Source: Caprella mutica
Lineage: Eukaryota > Arthropoda > Malacostraca > Amphipoda > Caprellidae
DNA: 64,000 nt
NCBI GenBank assembly: GCA_947561585.1
Contig: CANNZV010001612.1
Location: 62,001-126,000 of the forward strand
Direction: 5' to 3'
The position numbers and the translations under genes were made by a program. This document shows, one piece after another, positions 11,510-21,982 of this stretch. A model generated the notes under the pieces. It was not told the origin of the DNA and searched no databases. It saw only the letters and a program-made list of their open reading frames with translations. Each line of letters begins with the position of its first letter. Within the stretch, counting starts at the first letter, position 1.

Positions 11510-12832
11510 ATGAGTTCCCAGGCACGGACGCCCACAAAGAAAGATAAGAAGAAGGATCAAGAAAAAGGAGCTGAAGGATGGAATGTGGCACGGGGAAGGA
11601 GGGGACGTGATGAAAGTGAGGAGATGCTGAAGGTGTGGGAGGTATGTGAAGAATGTAGAAAGAGAGTCAACAGTGGAGAAGATGGTATGGTATGTGACCT
11701 CTGCAAAAGATGGTTCCATGCGGAATGCGGGAAGCTTACTAAGAAAGAATATGAAATGCTGAGTAAAATGGACGAGAAGGTTAAATGGTACTGTGACAGA
11801 TGCAGTGGTAAAGTGGACAAGCTAACAGAGGAAAATGGGAAGATCAAGAAAAGAATGGAAGAATGTGAGGAAGAGAACAGGAGTTTGAAAAAGGAGAATG
11901 AGTTGCTGAAGAAAAGAGTGGAAGGAATTGAGGCTAGGGTTAGAAAACTGGAGGGAGACTGTAGGGGAAAAATGGAAGAAGAAATGAAGAAAATGAGCAA
12001 TGAGATTGAAAATCAGATGAGTTTGGCTTTGGATGAAATGAAGAAAATATGGATGGGAAAGTTTGAAAATATGAAACAAGAAATGGAAGACGTGAAGAAA
12101 GAGATGAAAGACTTTGACGGAGAGAAGAGAGGCGTGGTGATCAGACAGGAATTGGAGGGTATGAAGCAGGAGATAGTGAATAAAGGTGTAGAACAAGTAA
12201 AAAAGGATGCAGGAATGGAGGGAAGAAAGATGGAGGAGATTGGTATGAAGCTGGAAGAAATTGAAAGAGAGAGAAGGAAGAAGAATATAATGCTATTCAA
12301 TGTGATAGAATCAACCAACAGTGAAGCAGAGGAGAGATACAGAGAGGATGAGGACAATTGCGGGAGAATATTTGTAGAGGAATTGGGAATGAAAGATCTC
12401 AAGATAGAAAAAGTAATAAGATTAGGGATGAAGACAGAGAATAAGAGAAGACCCATGCTGGTAAAAATGGGTAATGAGGATGAGAAAAGAGACATTCTCA
12501 AGAACGCAAGTAAGCTGAGACACCCAAAGAATTTTGAGAGGGTGTTCATATCAAGAGATATGACTATGCAGGAAAGAGAAAAAGACAAGAAACTGAAGAT
12601 AGAATTAAGGGAAAAGAGAAGCAAAGGTGGAGCAAGGTTCATCATAAGAAGAGGAAGGGTGATTAGAGTGGAGGAAAATAATAATGATGAAGTGGTGGTT
12701 AATGAGGAAGATAAGGGAGAACGAGAAATAGCAGAAGAGATAGCAGCACAGGGAGGGCAGGATTGCAGAGATGAGGGAGAAAGGTTTGAAGCAGCCGGAG
12801 GTGGAGCTAAGCCAAAGAAAAGAAATTTTTGA
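11510..12832 (+). CDS. R0 ORF1: PHD finger, coiled-coil, RNA-binding protein
   Basis: Start taken at the ATG at 11510; the frame is open a little further upstream without a better ATG. The 440-residue product has a lysine-rich N-terminus and a PHD-type zinc finger at about residues 35-95 (C-x2-C, C-x2-C-x4-H-x2-C, W-x-C-x2-C order). A long charged coiled coil follows at about residues 100-250. Next comes a segment starting RKKNIMLFNV that resembles the RRM-like core of LINE ORF1 proteins, with a basic C-terminal part. In this class ORF1p coats element RNA and chaperones it; PHD-bearing ORF1p is known from CR1-like and related elements. The frame is uninterrupted and ends at TGA 12830-12832, where ORF2's frame (one base back) is already open. 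Confidence 0.8.
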   Translation: MSSQARTPTKKDKKKDQEKGAEGWNVARGRRGRDESEEMLKVWEVCEECRKRVNSGEDGMVCDLCKRWFHAECGKLTKKEYEMLSKMDEKVKWYCDRCSGKVDKLTEENGKIKKRMEECEEENRSLKKENELLKKRVEGIEARVRKLEGDCRGKMEEEMKKMSNEIENQMSLALDEMKKIWMGKFENMKQEMEDVKKEMKDFDGEKRGVVIRQELEGMKQEIVNKGVEQVKKDAGMEGRKMEEIGMKLEEIERERRKKNIMLFNVIESTNSEAEERYREDEDNCGRIFVEELGMKDLKIEKVIRLGMKTENKRRPMLVKMGNEDEKRDILKNASKLRHPKNFERVFISRDMTMQEREKDKKLKIELREKRSKGGARFIIRRGRVIRVEENNNDEVVVNEEDKGEREIAEEIAAQGGQDCRDEGERFEAAGGGAKPKKRNF

Positions 12833-15800
12833 AAGCAAAGGGAGGAGAGAAGCTTGAGGAGGAACGGTGTCTGAAAGTAATAAATGTGCAGGGTCTTAGC
12901 AGGGTGAAAAGTGTAGAGCTGATGGATATGGTGGGTGAGAATATGATATTGTGCTTGACAGAGACTCAGAAGAAGGTGGATGATCTGAGGATTGGAGAGG
13001 AGTTGGTAGTAAAGCACAGTATGAGGGATCTGCAAGATAGGAGAGGCGGAGGACTGATGTGCATATACAGGAAGGAAGATTTATTTATGGAGAAGAGAGA
13101 GACGAGGAGTAAAGATTTGTTGCATATGGAGGGAAAAGTTGGAGACGTGAATATGACCATAGTGATAGTATACTTGAGGACTGGCAATGACGCAGAAGTG
13201 AGACAATACAATCAGAGAGTCCTGGAAGAGATAGGACAAATTGAGGAGCGGGGCAGAGCAGATGGACGAGAGGTGATTCTGGTGGGAGACTTCAATGGGC
13301 ATCTGGGATACATTCGGTATCAGGAGGAAAATGAAACTGGAAAACTTGTCAGTGAGTTCTTGGAGAGGCAGGGGTTGAGCCTATTGAACCTGGATGAGAG
13401 ATGTGAGGGTGTATACACGTGGGAGCGAGGTAAGCAGAGGAGTGTCATAGACTTTGTTGTTGCAAATGATCAGGCACAGCAACGATTCACCAGGATGATC
13501 ATCGATGAGGAGAGAGAGGTGGTGGACTTCTCAGACCAATGTATGATCACGGCCTACTTCAAAATTAAGAAACAGGTGAAGGTTAGACAGGGTGACGGAT
13601 GGCATGAAAGAGAGTACTTCAGATATACAACTGAAAGAATAAGAAGATACAGGAGACAGGTGGAGGAGAAGTTGAGTGATGGACAGGACGGAAATTTGGA
13701 AGTTATTAATGACGTTATGAGGCAGGCAGCAAAGGAGAATCTACAAGTCAAGTATAGGCGAAAGGAAGGAGCAGAAGGAGGGAAGGAACAACCTTGGATA
13801 AATGAAGAAATAAGAAAAGGAATTAATGAAAGAAAGAGATTGAACAAGGTCCATAGGAGTTGGAGGATGGAGATTGGCAAATAGGAAGCATGGAACAGGT
13901 ATAGGCAGCAGAAGATGAAGGTAGCATGTCTGATAAGAGAACAGATGCAAATATATGAGGACAAGATTGTAAGTGGGATCAGAAGAAATGGAAGGTGCGG
14001 AGGACTCTGGGAGAATATTAACAAGTCGAGAGGAAAAGAGATGCATAGGAAGGAATTCGCAATCTTCGGGGAGAGTGGAGAGCGGCTGGGAGAGGAAGAC
14101 ATGAAGAGGGAAATGAGCTTGTTCTGGGGAGGAGTTTATTGGAGACACCCAAATAGAATGAGAGAGATGTGGAATGAGGTGGAGAAGAGGAATTATAATG
14201 GTGAGCTCAGAAGAAGAAGAATCATGGAGGGAGAGGAAGGGGAAAGAGATAGACAGAGGACATTACCAAGGATCGTGGCAGACCCATACAGAAGAATAAA
14301 GGTGGCAGCAATCGATTTAAGCAAGGAGGACATTGGAAAGGCAATAAAGAAACTGAAGAATGGGAAAGCAGGAGGACTGGACGGCATGAAGGCGGAGATG
14401 TATAAGGTGATAGAGGAAAGTGATGTGGTACTGGGAAGATTGGAGGAAAGTTACAGGAGATTGATTGAGGAGGGAGACATCCCTGAAGGTTGGAAAACCA
14501 CACGAACTGTAATGGTGCCAAAGATACGGAAACCAACCGTATCAGACATGAGGCCCATTGCCATAACAGATGTCTCCTACAAGATACTGATGGGAGCCCT
14601 GAGAGATAAGATAGAGGGACATGTGCTTGAGAGCGGAATGAGGAGAGATGAACAGGCAGGATTCACGGCAGGGAGCAACATTGTGGACAACTTGTATGTG
14701 CAGGAGAGCTACAGGAGGAAGGAGATGATGGTTGTTGTTGCAGTTGACTTCAAAAAGGCTTATGACTCTGTTAGGAGAGAAACAATTCTGGAGGTGCTGA
14801 AGGAGTATAGGATACCAGGGGAGGTGCTGGAGGTTTTCAAGAGGGTGTACTGTGAAGATAAGACAAGACTGGAATTGGGTGAGGATAGGCATGTGGAGAT
14901 AGAAGTGGAAAGCGGGATCAGACAGGGATGCACAGCATCAACACTTCTGTTCCAAGTTGCTCACCTATAAGATGATAGAGGCACTGAGGAGACGGATTGA
15001 GGGGGTGAGGATTGGAGGAACACGGGTTGCATGCCTGTTCTATGCTGACAACGGGTTGATACTGACGAGAAGCGTGCGAGAGGCAGGAGAGGGAGTTGTG
15101 GAGCTGACTGAGGTTGCGGAGAGATATGGGCTGGTAATTAATGCAAGGAAGAGTCAATGCATGATCTTTAACTCAGATGAGGCAGTGGTAGAGGTAGAAG
15201 GGATAGCGGTTGTTGAGGAGATGAGGTATTTGGGTGTGAAGGTGCAAGGACAGAGGAATTTATTTAAAGGACAGAGAGAGCAGATGGTTACGACAGCAAA
15301 GAAGATGAGCATGCTCACTAGCAGTGTAATAGAGAAGAGCTGCCACAGAGTGTTGATTGGTAAGGGATATTGGAAGGGGGTGGTGTTGCCGAGAGTGCTG
15401 TATGGCTAGGAGGTGGTGAGAATGAGGGTGGAGGATATACGGGAGAATCAGAAGCAGGAGAATGCAGCCATGAGAAGAATGCTGGGAGCGCCAAAATAGG
15501 CCACAATAGCTGGAATGAGGGGTGAAGTTGGCATTAGCACAGTAAGGAGCAGGGTGGCCAGAGGAAGAATTCAGTATGCGAGAAGAGTGGAGCAGGGAGA
15601 TAATAGGATGCTGCGGATGATCATGGGAAGCAGCAGAGAAGGCAGAAGAAGTGAGTGGTGGGAGGAGACTAGAAGGTGTTTGCAGTGGGCGATGGTGGGA
15701 GAGGGGGAGCTGAAGGAGATGAGCGGAAGTGAAGTGAAGAGTGGCCAGAGTGGTGGAGGCTGAATGGAGGATGGAGATGGAATCTAAGAGTAGTCTGAGG

Positions 15801-16149
15801 ATATACAGGAGGTTTAAGCTGGAGATGAGGACTATGGTGGGAGCTTGGAGGCAAGAATTTGGTTCGCTGCTAGAACCAACTGCATGAGACTTGGCGACAG
15901 AAGGTGGGGGAGAGTAGGGAGTGCAGGCTGTGTGACTTTGAACTTGAGGACCAGCAGCACTTTGTACTCGATTGTGACAGGCTGGAGGAAGTTAGGAGAG
16001 AGGCAGTGGAGCTACAGAGAATGAGAGTGATGGATAGAGAGGAGGTGATGGGATGTTTTCTGTTTGGAGAACAAGGTGAAGCGGAGAGGAGAGGTATAGT
16101 GCTGAGGATGTGGAGGGCGAGAGAGAGGATGATGAACGTGGAGGAATGA
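12829..16149 (+). pseudogene. R0 ORF2: endonuclease and reverse transcriptase, broken
   Basis: The frame overlaps the end of ORF1; no ATG precedes the endonuclease, so initiation would need re-initiation or frameshifting. The APE endonuclease (about 12880-13560) shows NVQGL, LTET, VGDFNGH and IDFVV. Its last catalytic motif reads SDQ, not SDH (CAA at 13537-13539). The reverse transcriptase has EQAGFTAGS, VDFKKAYDS, SGIRQGC and YADN; the second Asp of the catalytic pair is Asn (AAC 15050-15052). The C-terminal zinc knuckle is CRLCDFELEDQQHFVLDC. Breaks are in-frame TAG at 13882, a one-base shift near 14956, TAG at 15407 and 15497, and shifts near 15740 and 15865. Nicking and first-strand synthesis are therefore both expected to be lost. 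Confidence 0.85.
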
Positions 16150-16261
16150 AAAGGTGGGATGACTGAAGCGGATGAATAAATGGAACATGAATCTGTGTTG
16201 CAGGAAGAAGACTGCAGACCTGACAGCAAAGGAGACCTCTGCAAATATACCTCATTGGACA

Positions 16262-16440
16262 TTGGACAGTTATTTTGAGCCCTTCAAATGTAAATGGCGA
16301 GTTTTATCTATTTTTCTCCTATGCTACAATGTTATTTTGGAGAGAATTTATGAAAATTTGATCATTTTGGAGAGAATTTGTTGAATTTTGAAGAGAGCTG
16401 GAGAGACAAATGGATAGTTTATCATCTTTATGAGACATAC
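16262..16440 (-). repeat. Repeat D continuation, 3' of R0
   Basis: The reverse complement matches about 7840-8215, including the words CTCTCCAAAATAACATTGTA and GAAGGGCTCAAAATAAC. Together with 11190-11303 on the other side of R0 it reconstitutes one D copy split by the retroelement. Confidence 0.75.
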
Positions 16441-16779
16441 TATTTTACTTGGGCTGAAGGTATTTTCCAGAGTGGAATGAAGCCTACAACTTACGAGCCT
16501 ATCTACCATGTTAAGGGCGGCATGTTTCAAAGTATGGAAAAAGTCGCCAGTATATTGGCGACTTTTGAGGGGTTAAATAAGTTGAAAAACATGAAAATAA
16601 CAAGTAAATTACTCCCGAAATAGTCCAAGAGATGCACATGCATCAGACTTAAAGCATAATGATGTTTCCAAGTGTAAAATCTACACTAGGAAGTCAAATT
16701 TCTCCTTTAAAGTATCTTAAATGTGGCGACCCGGATTCATTTTCTTATTAAACTGGCGACTTTCTTCCACACTTTGAAA

Positions 16780-17105
16780 CATGTCCTACCTAACCCTGGT
16801 AACCAAAAAATCTAAGACCTCGTAAGTCGTAGTTGAAGAACATAACCCTAGCGCTATCCTCTAAAACTGCAAGTAGCGTTAAAAAAATGATAAACATGGT
16901 AAAAATGAAAAGACAATCCATAATCCAAATTACAATAGGTAGTTCGTGGCCCAAGGGTCGTCACCCCCCTTCTCTTCAAAGAGGCAACATCTTTTAACAA
17001 TATATAAAGAAACAACTTCAAAGTTCTCCTAAACACTCTTTGTCTCACGAGTTGAAACTCCAGTCCTTTCTTCTTCATCAAAGGTGGATATTACCCCCTA
17101 AAGAT
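16780..17105 (+). repeat. Repeat family B, copy 1 (3' part)
   Basis: Contains the family hallmark CGCTATCCTCTAAAACTGCA (about 16852), followed by AATCCAAATTACAA and CCCAAGGGTCGTCACCCC. The same sequence occurs reverse-complemented at 35330-35530 and in part at 40920-41045. Only the non-coding 3' portion of the family is present here. Confidence 0.75.
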
Positions 17106-17507
17106 CAGTGGTTCTCCGAAAGGTGAACCGTTTGACCTGAAAACTTCTAAACTAAAAATTACAAAAGGAACAGGGAGTATTAGTAAATAAACTTGGTAAC
17201 ATGCATTATCTGATGACTGTTGAATGAGCTCTACACTAGAAATACAGTATTAGAGAAAGTAACAATACATTAAAATATGATTTATGTAACATTGAGAGCA
17301 CTTTTTAATATAATTCTGCTATTTATCACCTTCAACTGGAAAGTAATGTCATATTTATACATAGGAACATATGTAGTTAGAGAATAATATGATGAAATTT
17401 TCCAATTAAGTTTTAAAAATATATAAAAAATAGGGGAATATATTAAACATTAAAATTTAGAACTATTGCAAATACAACAGGTTTTTCATTCTGGTAAACA
17501 TGGGGGT

Positions 17508-17940
17508 TCTCTTCAGTACACTGTCTCATCCAGATGGATGGGGACAGGAGCAGGACCTACTGGGATACAAAGGAACAGGGTTCTCTTCAGTCACTATAAC
17601 TTATCTCATCAGGATGGATGCAGACCGAGATAGGACCTACTGGGATGATAAGAAGTTGTAGATTAGATATTATCAATAACACATATACAAATGAAATAAC
17701 TGGAAGGTTCTTGTGCCCATCATTAAAGTTCTCTTCAGTACACAAATTCCTGTTCAACTTAGCAAGATGCCTGGAGACAGGAAAAAGGACCTACTGGGAG
17801 GCAAAGAAAAACAAGATATTAGTTAATGGTACATGTTATACAGTAGTTAAAAGAGACTCCTGTCTTTACTAAAGTTCTCTTCGGTGCACTGTTTCCCCGC
17901 TGAATGGTGGATGGAAACAGGACCTACTGGGAGTGCAGGA
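17508..17940 (-). repeat. 3'UTR repeat cluster of element E1
   Basis: Four irregular copies, at about 17510, 17580, 17728 and 17872, each begin GTTCTCTTC(A/G)GT and end AGGACCTACTGGGA, with GGATGG or similar between. They lie just beyond the ORF2 stop of E1 on its 3' side, so they are read as its 3'UTR. Their spacing is uneven (70-150 bp). Confidence 0.7.
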
Positions 17941-17945
17941 GGAAC

Positions 17946-17969
17946 CTTGACCCACCCTAATGGGTCAAG
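17946..17969 (-). promoter_or_regulatory. 3'UTR stem-loop of E1 (9-bp perfect stem)
   Basis: CTTGACCCA (17946-17954) and TGGGTCAAG (17961-17969) pair perfectly around a 6-nt loop. The core GCTTGACCCAA recurs downstream at about 18035. Element E2 has a matching site at 26399-26419 with one unpaired position and a second GCTTGATCCAA at about 26475. A role in template recognition by the element's own reverse transcriptase is an inference. Confidence 0.6.
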
Positions 17970-18201
17970 CAAACCAACCATGTCAAGGTTCAATTTAAGA
18001 AGAAACTTGTTTACAGTAATATTAAACAAGAAAGTAGCTTGACCCAAATAACAATTTCCGAAAAGCTTCACCATGTACAAACCATACGAGATGAAGGTTC
18101 AGAAATTTTCTAGTATATTAGCTGACGAGTCAGAAAGTTTGCTTGGTAGCTAATACATGAATTAATTAACAAATTTAAGGAACAAAATGCTAGCGACTAC
18201 T

Positions 18202-21200
18202 TTATAATGAATGAACTCTTTCAGTTGATTGTAAAAAGCTAATAAAGATTTTATGGATCTTGCATTGAACATTTTCATTAAAATCACCCCCAAGGAGTAA
18301 ATTTTTAAGGGTCAATTGTACATTTATTTCATGTAGAGAAAGAGACATAGCTCTTCTTTGGTTAGAAAAACTGTCACAGTGCAAGAGAAAATGACTAACA
18401 GTTTCTGGGACTCCACAGGTTTCACATTCGTCAGAGGCTGCCATTTCAAACCGGTGCAGGTGAGACTTGACTCCTACATGGCCAATTCTCATTCTGGATG
18501 ATGCTGCTTCTAATTTCCTTGACTTTAAGCTCAACCAAGGTCTGAAATAAGGTCTATCAATGTTATCACAGAGGAATTTTCCTGTTCCAGTAGAAATGAC
18601 CCTACAATTCCAAAGTTTCACCCACAAGTCAACAAATTTATCTCTCAGTTGTTTTAACTCTTCTTCATAGTTTAGAGAAGTAAGTGCAGATTGTATGTTC
18701 TTGTGCCCCAAGTTTGCAGATTTGTCTGCAATCTCATTTCCCTTTATGCCTGAATGTCCTCTTACCCATTGTAGCTTAACTAAAGTGGTCAACTTGCTCA
18801 ACATACACTGTATTTTGTGGACAATGGTTCTATATTTAGGGGTGTTTTTCTGCATTATAAGATGCAAAGGCTGATTTAGAGTCTGTTAGGATGAGAACTC
18901 TCTTTCCCTTTAGGTTTGGGTTAACTTGAGTCAGTTCAATTGCCTTATATATGGCAAAGAGTTCAGATCCAAGAACAGAATGTGCAGGGTTCAATTTCCA
19001 AGTGGTTACAAAATTAATATGTGCTACATACAATGCTGCTGCTGTGGATCCATCTATTGTTTTTGAACCATCTGTGTAAATTTCTAGTATATCACCATAG
19101 GTCTCATCTCTATATTCCTGAAACATTTGGTTTGTTATTCCATAGTTTGTCACTATTTGGTCCTCTTCAAACATCTCTAATCTAATGTTGCTTGACAAAT
19201 CTTGCCAGGGGAACAGAGGGGAAGTGTATGATGTTGGGACTCTTCTAGTCAATGACATATCTAAATTGCCATATATACACCTGGCTCTAATTGCAAAAAC
19301 ATTAAGGTTAGTTCTTTTGTTTGGTACAAGGCCCACTTCATTTGCTATCTCAGTATTCTCAATATTTGAGGGTGATTACATCATTTTGAGGTACCACTTA
19401 GCAAACAAGAATCTGAATCTTATATCTAGAGGGAAAATGAAAGCTTCAATTTCCATGGATAGGATAGGTGATGTTTTACGTGCACGCAGTATTGTTCTTA
19501 GTGCATTGCTTTGAATAAGGTTCAGCTTCTTCATAGTACCATTAGGAAACTCAGGGAACAGAATGCAGCCATATTCAATCTTGCTCCTTATGAAGCTTAT
19601 ATAAACGCGTCTGAGAAGATTTCTTGATGCTCCCCATGAATTTGAGGATATGGATCTGATTGTGCACAGCCTGCGAGAACATTCCTTTTTCAGATGGCTA
19701 ACATGGTCTTTAAAAGATAATTTGGGTGAATCAAAGATGATGCCCAGGACTCTTTGACTATTTGTTTGCACAATATTTTGTTCTGCCACTTTCAAGGTAA
19801 TATTTGGTATAACTTTCTTCCTGGTGAAGATTTGGAAGGAGCACTTATTAGGATTTAGTTTTAGTTCATTTTCATTTATCCAGGTATATAAATTGTCAAG
19901 ATATTGTTGCATCTGTTGTTTAGCCAATTGAAGAGAGGGCCCCCTACAAACAAGGGTAATATCATCAGCATATGATAGCACTTTTACCTCTGGGTCATTC
20001 GGAAGGTCATACAGCATTACATTAAAGAGCAGAGGTGAAAGAACTGCTCCTTGTGGCAGACCTCTGCTCAAATTCCTCTCTGCAGAAAATGCAGTACCAA
20101 CTCTCACTTTTAGTGTTCGATTCTTGAGGTAATCTGTCATCCAGTTTAAAATGTAGGGATCTACTCCCAATTCCTTGAGTTTTTTCTTCAATTTAGTATG
20201 AGAGACGCAGTCATAAGCACTCTCCAGGTCTAAATAACAAACTATGCAGTAGTCTTTTTTTCTAAAACTCTCATAAATTTGATGTTTTAATATACTAAGT
20301 ATGTCCAGGGTGCTTCTACCACTCCTAAATCCACTTTGAGTAGCATGGAAAATATGCCCCTCTTCAAGGAAATGATTGAGCCTCTTTTTAACCACTCTCT
20401 CCATCAATTTCCCTATACAGGAGAGCATTGTAATTGGTCTGTATGAAGAGACACAGGATGCATCTTTTCCTGGTTTAGGAATAGAACATATAATTCCACA
20501 TTTCCACAACAAGGGTACTGATGCTGTCAGAAGACTTGAATTGAACAGTGATGTCATTTCTTGAACTATGTTTGTTGGCAAGTGTTTGAGAAACACATTG
20601 CATACCTCATCTGATCCTGGTGATGTGTTTTTAGACATTTTGATACATTCCTTTAACTCATGAACAGTGATAGTCTGATATGAGGTTTCAATTGTTTCCA
20701 CATGTTCATGTTCATGCTCTTCATCATCATATAAGTTACAGGTGAAATGGTTTAGCATAATTTCTGCTTTGTCTGTATCAGATGAATTACATCCTCCTAC
20801 AGGCATGTTTTGGTGGGTTTGTTTTCCATTTATGCTTTTAATTGTTCGCCATACTTTAGATGAAGGGGTGTTGCTCTGGAGAGTTGAGGCAAAGTCTTCC
20901 CAGGACTGTTTTTTCTTTTTTTTTGTCAAAAATTTAACCCTAGCTTAGCACCTTTTAAATTCTATATGATTTTCCTGTGTGGGATGTCTTGTGAAATTGT
21001 TTTTAGCACTATTTCTTACATGCACTGCAGCTTCACATTCTGCATACCACCAGGGGGTACATCTTTTATAAGATCTTAGGCCACTGGTTTTAGGAATGAA
21101 CAATTCTGATGCAGTAATAATCTTATTGGTAACATAATTGTTGTGAGATTCTGTATCTAATGGGAAGCAAGAATCAGATTCAATGTTAGTTTCCAGATAT

Positions 21201-21982
21201 TTTGTCCACTCTCTCCAATTCGCCTCTTTCAGTTTCCAGCGAGGCAAAGACTTCATATTCTTTTTGGACATTGAGAAACCAAAAGTTATCTCTATTGGGA
21301 AGTGGTCACTTCCAATATCTTTGCCTCTTCTGAAGTCAGATATATTATTTAAATTATTTGTGCCTATGCACAAATCCAGGCATGAAGTTGTTCCAGTAGC
21401 ATAATCTATATAAGTATGCAAATTGGTGTCATTGATAAGATGAACTGGATAGCTTTCAAGAAAGACTTCTAAATTTCTTCCTGTTGAGTTTTGTCTTCCT
21501 CTACTATCCCATAGAGGAGAGTGGGCATTCCAATCTCCTATGAGGATACATTTATTTCCAAGTACATTCAAGTAGTATTTCAATTCTGTTATTGTAACAA
21601 TTTTATGTGGATTGTACAAATTTGCAATACGAACAGTACCAACTCCAGATGCTATTTCAATGATTTGGATCTCCAAGACCCCACCTGGAAATGGTTCAAA
21701 AGTTACCTCTTTGTACACAATGTCATGTCTTATCAGGATTGCCAAACCACCCTTTTCAGCAATCCTATGTTTCCAAGAGCAAGAGTATCCTATAAACTTT
21801 GGTTCATGTTTTTTAATCATTGTTTCACACAAACAAAATATATCAGGTTTATTTGTGTAAAGATACATCTTAAATTCAGATAATTTATTGGGGAGTGAAT
21901 TGCAATTCAATTGGAATATTTGTAAAAACTTCTCTGATTGATTAGGTCTCTTTAAACTATTCAGATTACTTGTTGAATCCAT
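18202..21982 (-). pseudogene. E1 ORF2: APE endonuclease, RT, RNase H, broken
   Basis: Starts at ATG 21982, inside the end of ORF1. The endonuclease has all expected residues: QLNCNSL, CETM, LYNP, GDWNAH, LDLC and GSDHFP. The reverse transcriptase shows QSGFRSGRST, DLESAYDCV, LPQGAVLSPLLFN and intact YADD. RNase H has YTDGSK, SELFAI, TDSKSA and GNEIADKSA (the four acidic residues present). A zinc knuckle CETCGVPETVSHFLLHC follows, and the stop is at 18202. Breaks are in-frame TAA at 20945-20947 between endonuclease and RT, in-frame TAA at 19376-19378 between RT and RNase H, and a one-base change in a G run at 18839-18842 within RNase H. All other frames agree, so only three lesions separate it from an open frame. 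Confidence 0.9.

Larger units (their letters stand above)
11304..16260 (+). mobile_element. Non-LTR retrotransposon R0, decayed, inserted in repeat D
   Basis: A two-ORF LINE-like element: ORF1 has a PHD-type zinc finger and coiled coil, ORF2 an APE endonuclease, reverse transcriptase and C-terminal zinc knuckle. Its ends are set by repeat D, which stops at about 11303 and resumes at about 16262 in the same (reverse) orientation. No poly(A) tail is visible; an AATAAA lies at about 16174. The sense strand is strongly purine-rich throughout, which keeps antisense frames open. The clade is not assigned; a CR1/Jockey-like group is plausible. ORF2 carries several stops and frameshifts, so the copy is inactive. 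Confidence 0.88.

Noticed and set aside
11426..16262. Many long minus-strand frames (up to 340 codons)
   Set aside because: They mirror the purine-rich R0 coding strand and have pyrimidine-driven Ser/Leu/Phe/Pro composition; they are antisense shadows.
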